DNA from: Bacteroidaceae bacterium
GTDB lineage: Bacteria > Bacteroidota > Bacteroidia > Bacteroidales > Bacteroidaceae
Reading direction: 5' to 3'
DNA: 64,000 bases
NCBI GenBank assembly: GCA_017619335.1
Contig: JAFZSP010000032.1
Location: 62,001-126,000, forward strand
This document shows, one piece after another, positions 29,054 through 38,384 of the stretch. The notes under the pieces are model-generated. The model saw only the letters and a program-made list of their open reading frames with translations. It was not told where the DNA came from and ran no database searches. Position 1 is the first letter of the stretch. Every line of letters begins with the position of its first letter. The position numbers and the translations under genes are program-made.

Positions 29054-31423
29054 ATGAAAGCATTTCACCTCCTGCTGATGCTGGCCTGTGCTGTCACGTG
29101 CCAAGCTCAAGACAAGTTGTATGCCGATGAGTTTCCACTCGGCGACGTAACCCTGACGGACGGTCCGCTAAAGCATGCGCGTGACTTGAACGTGCAGACG
29201 CTGTTGCAGTACGATGTTGACCGTCTGCTGGCTCCCTACTTCAAAGAGTCGGGTCTGACACCACGAGCCAAGGCTTATCCCAACTGGGACGGGCTGGATG
29301 GTCACGTGGGCGGTCACTACCTCACGGCGATGGCCATCAATGCCGCCACAGGCAACGAGGAGTGCCGCAAGCGCATGGAGTATATGATTGGTGAGTTGCA
29401 GCTCTGCGCCGATGCCAACACCAAGAACCATCCTGAGTGGGGTAAGGGCTACGTCGGCGGTATGCCGAACAGTGACGGCATCTGGAGCAACTTCAAGCGG
29501 GGTGACTTCGGGGTGTATTTCGGCTCGTGGGCACCTTTCTATAATCTGCATAAGATGTACGCGGGCCTGCGTGATGCTTGGCTTTACTGCGGCAATACAG
29601 ATGCCAAGCGCCTCTTCCTGGGCTTCTGTGACTGGGCCATTGACCTGACGGCCGCACTCAGTGACGAACAGATGGAGCGGATGCTGGGCAACGAGCACGG
29701 CGGCATGAACGAAGTGCTGGCCGATGCCTACGCCATGACAAATGACAAGAAATATCTGGACGTTGCCAAGCGGTTTTCCCACCGCCGGCTGCTGACACCG
29801 ATGTCACAGCGCCTTGACAATCTGGACAATATGCACGCCAACACACAAGTGCCCAAGGTCGTAGGCTTCGAGCGCATCAGTGAGCTCTCCGGCAGTGAAC
29901 CCTACCATGAGGCTGCCGACTTCTTCTGGGATATTGTGACAGGAGAACGCTCTCTGGCCTTTGGCGGCAACAGCCGTCGGGAACACTTCCCCAGCCGGGA
30001 GGCTTGCATGGATTTCATCAACGATATCGATGGACCCGAGACCTGCAACACCAATAACATGCTGAAGCTCACCGAAGACCTTCATCGCCGCAATCCCGAG
30101 GCACGCTATGCCGACTACTACGAACTGGCGACCTTCAACCACATTCTTTCCTCCCAGCATCCTGAGCACGGCGGCTACGTCTATTTCACCCCAGCTCGTC
30201 CTCGCCACTACCGCAACTACTCGGCTCCCAACGAGGCCATGTGGTGCTGCGTGGGAACGGGCATGGAGAATCATGGCAAGTACGGCCAGTTCATCTACAC
30301 ACACGTGGGCAATGCGCTCTACGTGAACCTCTTCGTGGCTTCCGAGCTGAACTGGCGCGAGAAAGAAATGACTCTGCGACAGGAGACGGCGTTCCCCTAC
30401 GCCGAGACCACACGCATTACCGTCACCAGTGGCAAGGGACAGTTTCCGCTGCTGGTGCGTTACCCTGGTTGGGTGGCGCCTGGGAAGTTCGAGGTCAGGG
30501 TGAACGGGAAGCCTGTTGACATCACGACGGGACCGTCCTCCTACGTCACTATCGACCGCAAATGGAAGAAGGGAGACGTGGTGGAGGTCTCCTTCCCCAT
30601 GCACAACAGCATCAAGTACCTGCCCAACGTGCCGCAGTACATCGCCCTGATGCACGGACCCATCCTTCTGGGCATGAAGACTGGCACAGAAGACCTGGCA
30701 CATCTGATCGCAGATGACAGCCGTTTCGGACAGTATGCCAGCGGCAGGAAACTACCTATCAATGAGGCACCTATCCTCATCAATGACCACGTCGAGCAGA
30801 TTGCCCAGCAGCTCCAGCCCGTTCCCGGGAAACCGCTACACTTCACCCTCAGCACCAAGATGGAGAACGGCATCCGGGGTGAACTTCAGCCGTTCTTCGA
30901 GATTCATGACGCGCGTTACATGATTTATTGGTTGGCCCTCTCCGAACAGAGTCACCAGGACTATCTGGCCAAGATGGAAAAAGAAGAACAGGAGCGTCAG
31001 GCGCTGGAGGCACGCACCATCGACAAAGTCCAGCCCGGCGAGCAACAGCCCGAAACTGATCACAAAATGGAGACCGACCGCTCCAACACGGGCAACACCA
31101 ACGACGTCTTCTGGCGCGATGCCCGTGACGGACACTACTTCAGCTACCTTCTTCAGACCGGTGGCCGCACAGACCTCTCGCTGCGTCTCCAGTTCTGGGG
31201 CGTGGGAGAATGGAAGACCCACGAATTTGACATCTTCATTGATGACCAGCTCCTCACCAGCGTCAACAACACCGGCAAGTACCGCATCTCAGAATTCAAA
31301 TACGAGACCTTCCCCATTCCCGCTAACCTCCTTCAGGACAAGACACAAATCCGCGTCAAGTTCGTGGCCAAACCCGGCAAGCAAATCGGAGAGATCTACG
31401 GGGTGAGGTTGATTAAGGAATAG
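29054..31423 (+). CDS. Beta-L-arabinofuranosidase, GH127/GH146 type (DUF1680)
   Basis: 789 residues with a Sec signal (MKAFHLLLMLACAVTCQAQ). The (alpha/alpha)6 barrel shows GHVGGHYLTAMA and GMNEVLADAY. The zinc-thiolate active site of the family is complete: E329 and C331 in PETCNT, C398 and C399 in MWCCVGTGMENH. In the characterised enzymes the last Cys is the nucleophile. Beta-sandwich domains follow. It probably removes beta-L-arabinofuranose from plant arabinans, rhamnogalacturonan II or extensin-type glycoproteins. Together with the two GH2 enzymes it suggests growth on plant cell-wall side chains. Confidence 0.92.
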   Translation: MKAFHLLLMLACAVTCQAQDKLYADEFPLGDVTLTDGPLKHARDLNVQTLLQYDVDRLLAPYFKESGLTPRAKAYPNWDGLDGHVGGHYLTAMAINAATGNEECRKRMEYMIGELQLCADANTKNHPEWGKGYVGGMPNSDGIWSNFKRGDFGVYFGSWAPFYNLHKMYAGLRDAWLYCGNTDAKRLFLGFCDWAIDLTAALSDEQMERMLGNEHGGMNEVLADAYAMTNDKKYLDVAKRFSHRRLLTPMSQRLDNLDNMHANTQVPKVVGFERISELSGSEPYHEAADFFWDIVTGERSLAFGGNSRREHFPSREACMDFINDIDGPETCNTNNMLKLTEDLHRRNPEARYADYYELATFNHILSSQHPEHGGYVYFTPARPRHYRNYSAPNEAMWCCVGTGMENHGKYGQFIYTHVGNALYVNLFVASELNWREKEMTLRQETAFPYAETTRITVTSGKGQFPLLVRYPGWVAPGKFEVRVNGKPVDITTGPSSYVTIDRKWKKGDVVEVSFPMHNSIKYLPNVPQYIALMHGPILLGMKTGTEDLAHLIADDSRFGQYASGRKLPINEAPILINDHVEQIAQQLQPVPGKPLHFTLSTKMENGIRGELQPFFEIHDARYMIYWLALSEQSHQDYLAKMEKEEQERQALEARTIDKVQPGEQQPETDHKMETDRSNTGNTNDVFWRDARDGHYFSYLLQTGGRTDLSLRLQFWGVGEWKTHEFDIFIDDQLLTSVNNTGKYRISEFKYETFPIPANLLQDKTQIRVKFVAKPGKQIGEIYGVRLIKE

Positions 31424-31424
31424 A

Positions 31425-31495
31425 CTGTCTTGATACAGAAAAGGTGCACATGATTCTAATGTTAAATCATGTGCACCTTTTCTGTATCAAGACAG
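31425..31495. terminator. Perfect 31-bp inverted repeat between convergent genes
   Basis: Arms 31425-31455 and 31465-31495 are perfect reverse complements with a 9-nt loop (CTAATGTTA). It starts 2 nt after the GH127 stop and ends 4 nt before the 3' end of the minus-strand GH2 gene. It probably terminates both, although no T tract follows on either side. Confidence 0.75.
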
Positions 31496-31499
31496 CAAT

Positions 31500-33308
31500 T
31501 TACTGCAGGCTATTGATAACTTTCAAGTTGACTTTGCGGGCTTCCTCTTCCTTGATTTTCATGACTTTGCGGTCGTAGGTCATCAGACCATTGACTTCTA
31601 TTTCCACATCGGTGGTTTGGGTATAGACGGCAGCGGCGAAGCCACGCTGGATGAAGGGTATGAGCGCTTCCATATTCTCCACATAACGCGCAGTGACCTC
31701 ATAGCTGTTCTTGAACTGAACGTAGCCCCAGTTGCGGTCAGGCTGCCATAGGTGTCCTTCCTCGGCCAGTCCGAGTCCTCCGAACTCTCCGAGGACGGTG
31801 GCACGTGTGGCATCAAAGAGGTACATATCAGGACCTGGATAGTTGTGCAGATCCAAGATGTCGCCCGTCAAGAAGTGGTTGCCTCCGCTGGCGGGGTTCA
31901 CCAGACGGCTGGGGTCCAGCTGCTTGGTCCACTCGGCAATTTCCTTGGTTTTGAACTGTCCCCAGGACTCGTTGAAGGGTGTCCAGACGACCACACAGGG
32001 ATAGGGACGGAACTGCTCTATAATCTCCTGCCATTCAGCACGGAAGTTAGCCTCGGAGGCTGGTGAACGGCGACCCTCGTCACTGCGGTTCCAGTAGGTG
32101 CGGTTGTTCCATCCGGGTCCGTCGTCGGACATCGGCTGGTCCTGCCAGACGAGCATACCCAGGCGGTCACAGTGGGTGAACCAGCGGTCGCTCTCCACCT
32201 TCATATGCTTGCGGATCATGTTGAAGCCGTAGTCCTTGGTCTTTTGGATGTCAAAGAGCAGAGCCTCGTCCGTGGGCGCTGTGTAGAGGCCGTCGGGCCA
32301 GTAGCCCTGGTCGAGGGGACCGAGCTGGAAGAGCGGCTGGTTGTTGAGCATCATGCGCATGATGCCATCCTTGTCTCGTCCGACAGAAATCTTGCGCATG
32401 GCAGCATAACTCTTCACGGAGTCAACAGTCTTTCCTGTGTTCAGCAGCTCCACGTCCAAGTCATAGAGGAAAGGATTGGCGGAACTCCAGAGCTTGACAT
32501 TCTTCACGGCCAGTTCCACCTTCTGCCCAGCAACGGCCAAGCCAGTGGAAACCACGTTGTTACCCTCGCGCAGCGTGACTTTCACCACATCGGCAGCATC
32601 AGTGCCGGCAGTCTTGGTTTCCACCACTAACTTCTGCTTGTCAATGTCGGGTTGCGGAATAACCTGGGTGATGTGCTTGGCGTTGACGGGTTCCAACCAC
32701 ACGGTCTGCCAGATGCCCGTGACGCTGGTGTACCAGATGCCGTTGGGGCGGTTGCGCTGTTTGCCGATACCGCCAAAGCCCTCGTCTGTGGGGTCCCACA
32801 CCTTCACCACCAGCTCCTGCTTGCCTGCCGACAGGTATGGAGTGATATCGAAGGAGAAGGCAGCATAACCACCTTGGTGTCCGCCGATCTTGATGTTGTT
32901 CACGAAGACCTCGCAACGCCAATCCACAGCGCCGAAGTGCAGCAGTACGTGCCGACCCTTCCAGGTCTTGGGCAGGATGAAAGAGGTGTGATACCAGAGT
33001 TCATTGTTCTTGCCGACGGTCTTCATCACACCCGAGAGGCTGGATTCAACGGGGAAGGGCACCAGGATCTGACCGTCGTAGCTCTCTGCTGTCACTTGTC
33101 CGGCGGGGCAGATGGCGTAGTCCCAGAGACCATTGAGGTTCATCCACTCCGAGCGTTCCATGATGGGTCGGGGGTACTCGGGCAGGACGTTGGCGGGGTT
33201 GACTTTTTCTGCCCACGGGGTCTTGATGCGATTGCCCTGCGGCTGCCACTGGGCTTGCAGGACGGTGGTGACCATAGCGGCCACGAGGATTGTCATCAGT
33301 CTTTTCAT
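31500..33308 (-). CDS. Glycoside hydrolase family 2 enzyme, secreted
   Basis: 602 residues from the ATG at 33308, which opens a clear Sec signal (MKRLMTILVAAMVTTVLQAQ); an upstream start would put 22 polar residues before it. GH2 domain order: jelly roll with WYHTSFILPKTWKGRHVLLHFGAVDWRCEVFVNN, Ig-like domain, TIM barrel. The acid/base is E447 in FNESWG and the nucleophile E508 in LGEFGGLG. It lacks the extra C-terminal modules of the other GH2 enzyme. This subgroup is widespread in Bacteroidetes with mixed specificities, so the substrate is not assigned. The promoter lies about 70 nt upstream. Confidence 0.9.
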   Translation of the reverse strand: MKRLMTILVAAMVTTVLQAQWQPQGNRIKTPWAEKVNPANVLPEYPRPIMERSEWMNLNGLWDYAICPAGQVTAESYDGQILVPFPVESSLSGVMKTVGKNNELWYHTSFILPKTWKGRHVLLHFGAVDWRCEVFVNNIKIGGHQGGYAAFSFDITPYLSAGKQELVVKVWDPTDEGFGGIGKQRNRPNGIWYTSVTGIWQTVWLEPVNAKHITQVIPQPDIDKQKLVVETKTAGTDAADVVKVTLREGNNVVSTGLAVAGQKVELAVKNVKLWSSANPFLYDLDVELLNTGKTVDSVKSYAAMRKISVGRDKDGIMRMMLNNQPLFQLGPLDQGYWPDGLYTAPTDEALLFDIQKTKDYGFNMIRKHMKVESDRWFTHCDRLGMLVWQDQPMSDDGPGWNNRTYWNRSDEGRRSPASEANFRAEWQEIIEQFRPYPCVVVWTPFNESWGQFKTKEIAEWTKQLDPSRLVNPASGGNHFLTGDILDLHNYPGPDMYLFDATRATVLGEFGGLGLAEEGHLWQPDRNWGYVQFKNSYEVTARYVENMEALIPFIQRGFAAAVYTQTTDVEIEVNGLMTYDRKVMKIKEEEARKVNLKVINSLQ

Positions 33309-33371
33309 TTTCTTTGTTTTTTGGGGGTTAGGGATACTATGAATGATGGTTGTCTGCAGTGGTTTGCGTGA

Positions 33372-33403
33372 CAAAGGTCTTTCTTTTTCTTTAAATAATC
33401 AAA
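33372..33403 (-). promoter_or_regulatory. Promoter of the minus-strand GH2 gene
   Basis: On the minus strand TTTG (33403-33400), 20 nt, GACCTTTG (33379-33372); one mismatch in the -7 box. Confidence 0.6.
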
Positions 33404-33522
33404 TTATTTACCTTATTTAGGTGTAAAATGATTGAATTCTTTTGTTGAATGACCCAAAAATGTCCATTTTACCATAATAATGGTTTGAAAATGGCGGCAG
33501 AAGGAAAAAAAGAAGTTAAACT

Positions 33523-33554
33523 TTTGGCTTCCCGTTAAATATTTCATACCTTTG
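33523..33554 (+). promoter_or_regulatory. Promoter of the V/A-type ATPase operon
   Basis: TTTG at 33523-33526, 20 nt, TACCTTTG at 33547-33554: an exact match to the consensus. It leaves a leader of about 70 nt before the E subunit. The rest of the 324-nt intergenic stretch holds the divergent GH2 promoter and AT-rich DNA. Confidence 0.85.
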
Positions 33555-33632
33555 TGCGCTCTAAGCAAGATTATCTCTCAAATACAATACTTTTTACATA
33601 GTAAATTCAACTAAAATACATCATATTTCATT

Positions 33633-34220
33633 ATGGAAAAGATTCAAGAACTCACCGACAAAATCCGCCGCGAAGGCGTGGAGAAAGGTCAGGAAGAGGC
33701 TGCCCGTATCATCTCTGAGGCGACAGAACAGGCTTCGAAAATCGTGGCAGAAGCCAAGGCTCAAGCAGAGGCAATTTCCCAGCAGGCCAAGAGGGCTGCA
33801 GCGGAACTGGACCAGAACACCAAGAGCGAACTGAAGCTGTATATGGGCCAGGCCCTGAATGCCCTGAAGAGCGAAATCACCAATGTGGTCACGGACAAGA
33901 TCATCGGTCAAAGCGTGCAGAAGCTGACCGACGACAAGAATTTTCTGGGACAGTTCACGGTGGCACTGGCTACGGAGTGGGCCAAGAAGCAGGAAATCGT
34001 CATCAGCTCCGCAGATGCAGAAGCACTGAAGACCTACTTTGCCCGCGAGGCCAAGACGCTGCTGGACAAAGGTGTGAAAATAGAGAAAGTCAACGGCAGT
34101 CAGGCGTTGTTCTCGGTACAGCCCGCCGACGGCAGCTATCGTGTTGATTTCGGAAAGGATGAGTTGGAAAGCTATTTCAAGAACTTCCTGCGTCCGCAGC
34201 TGATAGAAATGCTGTTCTGA
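33633..34220 (+). CDS. ntpE: V/A-type ATPase subunit E (peripheral stalk)
   Basis: 195 residues. The long N-terminal charged helix (about 1-95, rich in A/E/K/Q) is the coiled coil of the peripheral stalk. The C-terminal alpha/beta domain binds the catalytic head. It is the first gene of the operon E-DUF2764-A-B-D-I-K. No separate G/H stalk subunit, its usual coiled-coil partner, is visible in the operon. Confidence 0.85.
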   Translation: MEKIQELTDKIRREGVEKGQEEAARIISEATEQASKIVAEAKAQAEAISQQAKRAAAELDQNTKSELKLYMGQALNALKSEITNVVTDKIIGQSVQKLTDDKNFLGQFTVALATEWAKKQEIVISSADAEALKTYFAREAKTLLDKGVKIEKVNGSQALFSVQPADGSYRVDFGKDELESYFKNFLRPQLIEMLF

Positions 34221-34221
34221 T

Positions 34222-35190
34222 ATGGCAAATTACTATTGTCTCATGGCGGGATTGCCCGTGCAGCAGCTCAGCGACGCTCAACCCCAGAGCAGCATGCTCC
34301 AGATGAAAGAGGTGTTGCACGAGACCCTCACTGCCAAGGACGCCCAGCTCATTCAGCGCTACTTCCTGCGCTATGACTGTGAGAACCTGGCACTGATGCT
34401 GGAAGGAGCCATCAGGAATGGTGCGACAGCTGAGGCTGAACCGGGTTCTGCCGTTTCCACCGTTCGCCTGGACTTAGGTTACCTGAAGGACGAGGTGCGC
34501 CGGGAACTGGACCTGCCCGAGGAGAAGCCTTTTGACAAACGGGGCAACTACAGCCAGGAAGACCTTCAACAGCTCATTGAAGAAGCACGTTCAAAAGACG
34601 GGGCCGTCAAGGGCTTTCCCGTTTTTATGGCAGACTTCATCCGGGAGTTTGACCTGCGCGCAGGACAACATAATTGGTTCGCGCGGGATGCCGTTTTGCT
34701 GGCCTACTACGACTATGCCCGTCAGTGTCCCAATGCGATGATGGCAGAGTGGTATGATCTGAACTTCAATATCCTCAATATCCTCACCGCGCTCATCGCC
34801 CGCAAACAAGGGTGGACGCTGGAAGATTACGTCCAGGGGAGCGGCCCTGTGGCAGAGGCATTGCTGAAGCAGGCAGGACAGCCCGACTTCGGGTTGACGG
34901 GAGAGTTGGACTACATGAAGGATCTCTTGCAAGCTGCCGAGACCACAGATCCCGTGGAGAAGGAACGGCAGATTGACGCCCTGCGCTGGAACTGGTTAGA
35001 GGAGAAGACGTTCTTCGAACCTTTCGACATCACAGCACTCTTTGCCTACGTCGTCCGCACCGAAATCCTAGAACGCTGGGCGTTGCTCGACCCGGAACAA
35101 GGCCGTGAGCGCTTTACCGAAATCATTGAGGGACTGCGCGGTGAGGCGCGAGTGCCGGAAGAATTTGTGCGGCCTAAGGCCGCAAAATAA
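34222..35190 (+). CDS. DUF2764 protein of the V/A-type ATPase operon
   Basis: 322 residues, mostly helical. NYYCLMAGLPVQQLSDAQ at the start and the later WFARDAVLLAYYDYARQCPNAMMAEWYDLNFNILNILTALIARK are typical of the DUF2764 family, found in Bacteroidetes ATPase operons between E and A. Its helical nature, size, the Y-x-x-L/F-N-I motifs, and the absence of any recognisable C/d subunit make it a candidate for the rotor cap (subunit C). That role is inference. It starts 1 nt after ntpE. The downstream gap holds a perfect 20-bp palindrome and heptamers. Confidence 0.8.
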   Translation: MANYYCLMAGLPVQQLSDAQPQSSMLQMKEVLHETLTAKDAQLIQRYFLRYDCENLALMLEGAIRNGATAEAEPGSAVSTVRLDLGYLKDEVRRELDLPEEKPFDKRGNYSQEDLQQLIEEARSKDGAVKGFPVFMADFIREFDLRAGQHNWFARDAVLLAYYDYARQCPNAMMAEWYDLNFNILNILTALIARKQGWTLEDYVQGSGPVAEALLKQAGQPDFGLTGELDYMKDLLQAAETTDPVEKERQIDALRWNWLEEKTFFEPFDITALFAYVVRTEILERWALLDPEQGRERFTEIIEGLRGEARVPEEFVRPKAAK

Positions 35191-35239
35191 AATGTAAAAT
35201 ATTTTACATTCAACAACACTTAACATTTTACATTCAACA
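35191..35239 (+). repeat. Palindrome plus heptamers between DUF2764 and ntpA
   Basis: A perfect 20-bp palindrome at 35191-35210 (half-site AATGTAAAAT) directly after the stop codon, then two copies of TTTTACATTCAACA separated by CACTTAACA. It shares its TGTAAAA/TTTTACA core with the elements at 36984 and 39231. Confidence 0.8.
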
Positions 35240-35245
35240 GAATAT

Positions 35246-36988
35246 ATGACAAAAGGAACTGTTAGTGGCGTTATCGCAAATATGGTAACGCTTCGCGTAG
35301 ATGGACCGGTGAAGCAGGGTGAAATCTGCTACATCGAGACCGGCGGCGACCGCCTCATGAGTGAGGTCATCAAGGTCATCGGTCAGGACGTTTACGTTCA
35401 GGTATTCGAGAGCACCCGTGGCCTGAAGGTGGGTGCCGTTGCCGAGTTCACAGGCCACATGCTGGAAGTTCAACTGGCACCTGGTATGCTCAGCAAGAAC
35501 TTCGACGGTCTGCAGAACGACCTCGACAAGATGGAGGGCGTATTCCTCAAGCGCGGTCAATACACCGACCCGCTGGATCGCGAACGCCTCTGGGACTTTG
35601 AGCCTATCGTGAAGGTGGGCGACAAGGTCGTGGGCAGTGACTGGCTCGGCAAAGTCGAGGAGAACAGCCAGCCGCTCAAGATCATGGCTCCCTTCCAGAT
35701 GAAGGGCACGGCCACCGTCAAGAGCATCGCCAAGGCCGGACAATACAAGGTCACCGATACCATTGCCACCCTCACCCTGGAGGACGGCACAGACCTTGAC
35801 GTGAACATGATCCAGCACTGGCCCGTGAAGTTCGCAATGACGAACTACAAGCAGAAACCACGTCCCTTCAAGCTCTTGGAGACGAGCGTACGCACCATCG
35901 ACACCTTCAACCCCATCGTCGAGGGCGGCACGGGCTTCATCCCGGGTCCCTTCGGCACAGGAAAGACAGTGCTGCAGCACGCCATCTCCAAGCAGGCAGA
36001 GGCCGACATCGTCATCATCGCAGCCTGCGGTGAACGTGCCAACGAGGTTGTAGAAATCTTCACCGAGTTCCCCGAACTGGAAGACCCGCACACCGGCCGC
36101 AAGCTGATGGAGCGCACCATCATCATCGCCAACACGTCCAACATGCCTGTGGCAGCCCGCGAGGCATCGGTCTATACTGCCATGACGATGGCCGAGTACT
36201 ATCGTTCTATGGGCCTGCGCGTGTTGCTGATGGCCGACTCCACGAGCCGTTGGGCACAGGCACTGCGAGAGATGTCAAACCGTATGGAGGAACTGCCTGG
36301 CCCCGATGCCTTCCCCATGGACCTCTCTGCCTTGATTTCCAACTTCTACGGTCGTGCCGGATATGTTTATCTGAACAACGGTGAGGTCGGCTCCATCACC
36401 TTCATCGGAACGGTATCACCTGCCGGCGGTAACCTGAAGGAGCCCGTCACGGAGAGCACCAAGAAGGTGGCCCGTTGCTTCTACGCACTCGAACAGGAGC
36501 GTGCCGACAAGAAGCGCTATCCTGCTGTCAACCCCATCGACTCCTACTCCAAGTACCTGGAATATCCCGAGTTCGCCGAGTATATCAAGGAACACATCAA
36601 TGAAGAATGGATTCCGAAGGTGCTCAAGCTGAAGACCCGCATGCAACGCGGTAAGGAGATTGCCGAGCAGATCAACATCCTCGGTGACGACGGCGTACCT
36701 GTGGATTACCACGTGACGTTCTGGAAGTCCGAAATCATCGACTACGTCGTTCTCCAGCAGGACGCCTTCGACGAAGTGGATGCTGTGACTCCCATCGAGC
36801 GTCAGGAGGAAATCCTCAACCTCGTGACCGAAATCTGCGAGCATGATTTCCAGTTCGACACCTTCTTGGAGGCCACCGACTTCTTCCGCAAGCTCATCAA
36901 CCTCTGCAAGCAGTGGAACTACTGCCAGTACAAGAGCGACGAGTATTACGATTTCCTCCGTCAAATCAAAGATTTGATCGGAATGTAA
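35246..36988 (+). CDS. ntpA: V/A-type ATPase catalytic subunit A
   Basis: 580 residues. The Walker A motif GPFGTGKTVLQ lies at about 231-241. A-subunit hallmarks include the bulge/non-homologous region (about 115-190) and ACGERANEVVEIFTEFPEL. The stop TAA is part of a TGTAAAA heptamer, so the last residue is set by the repeat. It works as an A3B3 hexamer that hydrolyses or makes ATP while driving the membrane rotor. Confidence 0.96.
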   Translation: MTKGTVSGVIANMVTLRVDGPVKQGEICYIETGGDRLMSEVIKVIGQDVYVQVFESTRGLKVGAVAEFTGHMLEVQLAPGMLSKNFDGLQNDLDKMEGVFLKRGQYTDPLDRERLWDFEPIVKVGDKVVGSDWLGKVEENSQPLKIMAPFQMKGTATVKSIAKAGQYKVTDTIATLTLEDGTDLDVNMIQHWPVKFAMTNYKQKPRPFKLLETSVRTIDTFNPIVEGGTGFIPGPFGTGKTVLQHAISKQAEADIVIIAACGERANEVVEIFTEFPELEDPHTGRKLMERTIIIANTSNMPVAAREASVYTAMTMAEYYRSMGLRVLLMADSTSRWAQALREMSNRMEELPGPDAFPMDLSALISNFYGRAGYVYLNNGEVGSITFIGTVSPAGGNLKEPVTESTKKVARCFYALEQERADKKRYPAVNPIDSYSKYLEYPEFAEYIKEHINEEWIPKVLKLKTRMQRGKEIAEQINILGDDGVPVDYHVTFWKSEIIDYVVLQQDAFDEVDAVTPIERQEEILNLVTEICEHDFQFDTFLEATDFFRKLINLCKQWNYCQYKSDEYYDFLRQIKDLIGM

Positions 36989-37057
36989 AATATAAAATGT
37001 AAATCATCTATAAGAAGAATCCTTTTACATTTAACATTGAACATTTTACATTCACAA
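36984..37057 (+). repeat. Inverted heptamer arrays between ntpA and ntpB
   Basis: Left arm TGTAAAA, TATAAAA, TGTAAAT (36984-37004); right arm TTTTACA, TTTAACA, TTGAACA, TTTTACA, TTCACAA (37023-37057). The arms are complementary and should form a stem in the mRNA, ending just before the ntpB ATG. Confidence 0.85.
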
Positions 37058-37061
37058 GATT

Positions 37062-38384
37062 ATGGCACAAGCTTTTCAAAAGATATATTCTAAGATCAAC
37101 CAGATCACGAAAGCCACCTGTTCGCTGAAGGCAACAGGCGTGGGCTACGACGAGCTGGCCACCATCGACGGCAAACTGGCACAGGTGGTGAAAATCATCG
37201 GCGACAACGTGACGCTGCAGGTGTTTGAAGGCACGGGCGGCATCCCAACCAACGCTGAAGTCGTCTTCCTCGGACATTCTCCCTCGCTGAAGGTCAGTGA
37301 CCAGCTGGCTGGCCGCTTCTTCAACGCCTACGGACAGCCCATCGATGGCGGACCGGCCATCGAAGGCAAGGAAGTTCCCATCGGCGGTCCCAGCGTGAAC
37401 CCCGTGCGCCGCAAACAGCCCAGTGAGCTGATTGCCACTGGTATTGCTGGTATCGACCTGAACAACACCCTCGTCTCCGGTCAGAAGATTCCTTTCTTTG
37501 CCGACCCCGATCAGCCTTTCAACGAGGTGATGGCAATGGTGGCCCTGCGCGCCAAGGTGGATAAGATTATCCTCGGCGGTATGGGTATGACAAACGACGA
37601 CTACTACTTCTTCAAGAACACCTTCTCCAACGCTGGCGCCCTCGACCGCATCATCTCGTTCATGAACACCACCGAGGACCCCGCTGTGGAACGTCTGCTT
37701 ATTCCCGATATGGCTTTGACGGCGGCCGAGTACTTCGCTGTGGAGAAGCATGAGACGGTGCTCGTGCTGCTGACAGATATGACATCATACGCCGACTCCC
37801 TCTCCATCGTCTCCAACCGTATGGATCAGATTCCTTCCAAAGACTCTATGCCTGGTTCCCTCTATTCCGACCTGGCCAAGATCTACGAGAAGGCCGTGCA
37901 GTTCCCCGAGAGTGCTGGCGGCGGCAGTATCACCATCATCGCAGTGACCACGCTGTCCGGTGGCGACATCACACACGCCGTGCCCGATAATACGGGTTAC
38001 ATCACCGAGGGTCAGCTCTACCTGCGCCGTGACTCCGATGTAGGTAAAGTCATCGTAGATCCCTTCCGTTCGCTCTCGCGTCTGAAACAGCTCGTGGCAG
38101 GAAAGAAGACCCGCAAGGACCACTCACAGGTGATGAACGCAGCCATCCGTCTGTACTCCGACGCTGCCAACGCCAAGACCAAACTGGAGAATGGTTTCGA
38201 CCTCACCGACTACGACAACCGCTGCCTCGACTTCGCCAAGGACTATGCCACAGCCATCCTGGCCATCGATGTCAACGTGGATACCACAGAGATGCTCGAT
38301 GTCACCTGGCGCCTCTTCCGCAAGTATTTCAAGCTCGAGGAAGTCAACATCAAGAAGGAGTTCACGGATATCTATTGGAAATAA
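37062..38384 (+). CDS. ntpB: V/A-type ATPase subunit B
   Basis: 440 residues, the non-catalytic partner of subunit A in the A3B3 head. It has no P-loop, as expected for B. Typical segments are GRFFNAYGQPIDGGP, LIATGIAGIDLNNTLVSGQKIPFF, and LLTDMTSYADSLSIVSNRMDQIPSKDSMPGSLYSDLAKIYEKA. The ntpD ATG begins at the base after its stop codon. Confidence 0.95.
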   Translation: MAQAFQKIYSKINQITKATCSLKATGVGYDELATIDGKLAQVVKIIGDNVTLQVFEGTGGIPTNAEVVFLGHSPSLKVSDQLAGRFFNAYGQPIDGGPAIEGKEVPIGGPSVNPVRRKQPSELIATGIAGIDLNNTLVSGQKIPFFADPDQPFNEVMAMVALRAKVDKIILGGMGMTNDDYYFFKNTFSNAGALDRIISFMNTTEDPAVERLLIPDMALTAAEYFAVEKHETVLVLLTDMTSYADSLSIVSNRMDQIPSKDSMPGSLYSDLAKIYEKAVQFPESAGGGSITIIAVTTLSGGDITHAVPDNTGYITEGQLYLRRDSDVGKVIVDPFRSLSRLKQLVAGKKTRKDHSQVMNAAIRLYSDAANAKTKLENGFDLTDYDNRCLDFAKDYATAILAIDVNVDTTEMLDVTWRLFRKYFKLEEVNIKKEFTDIYWK

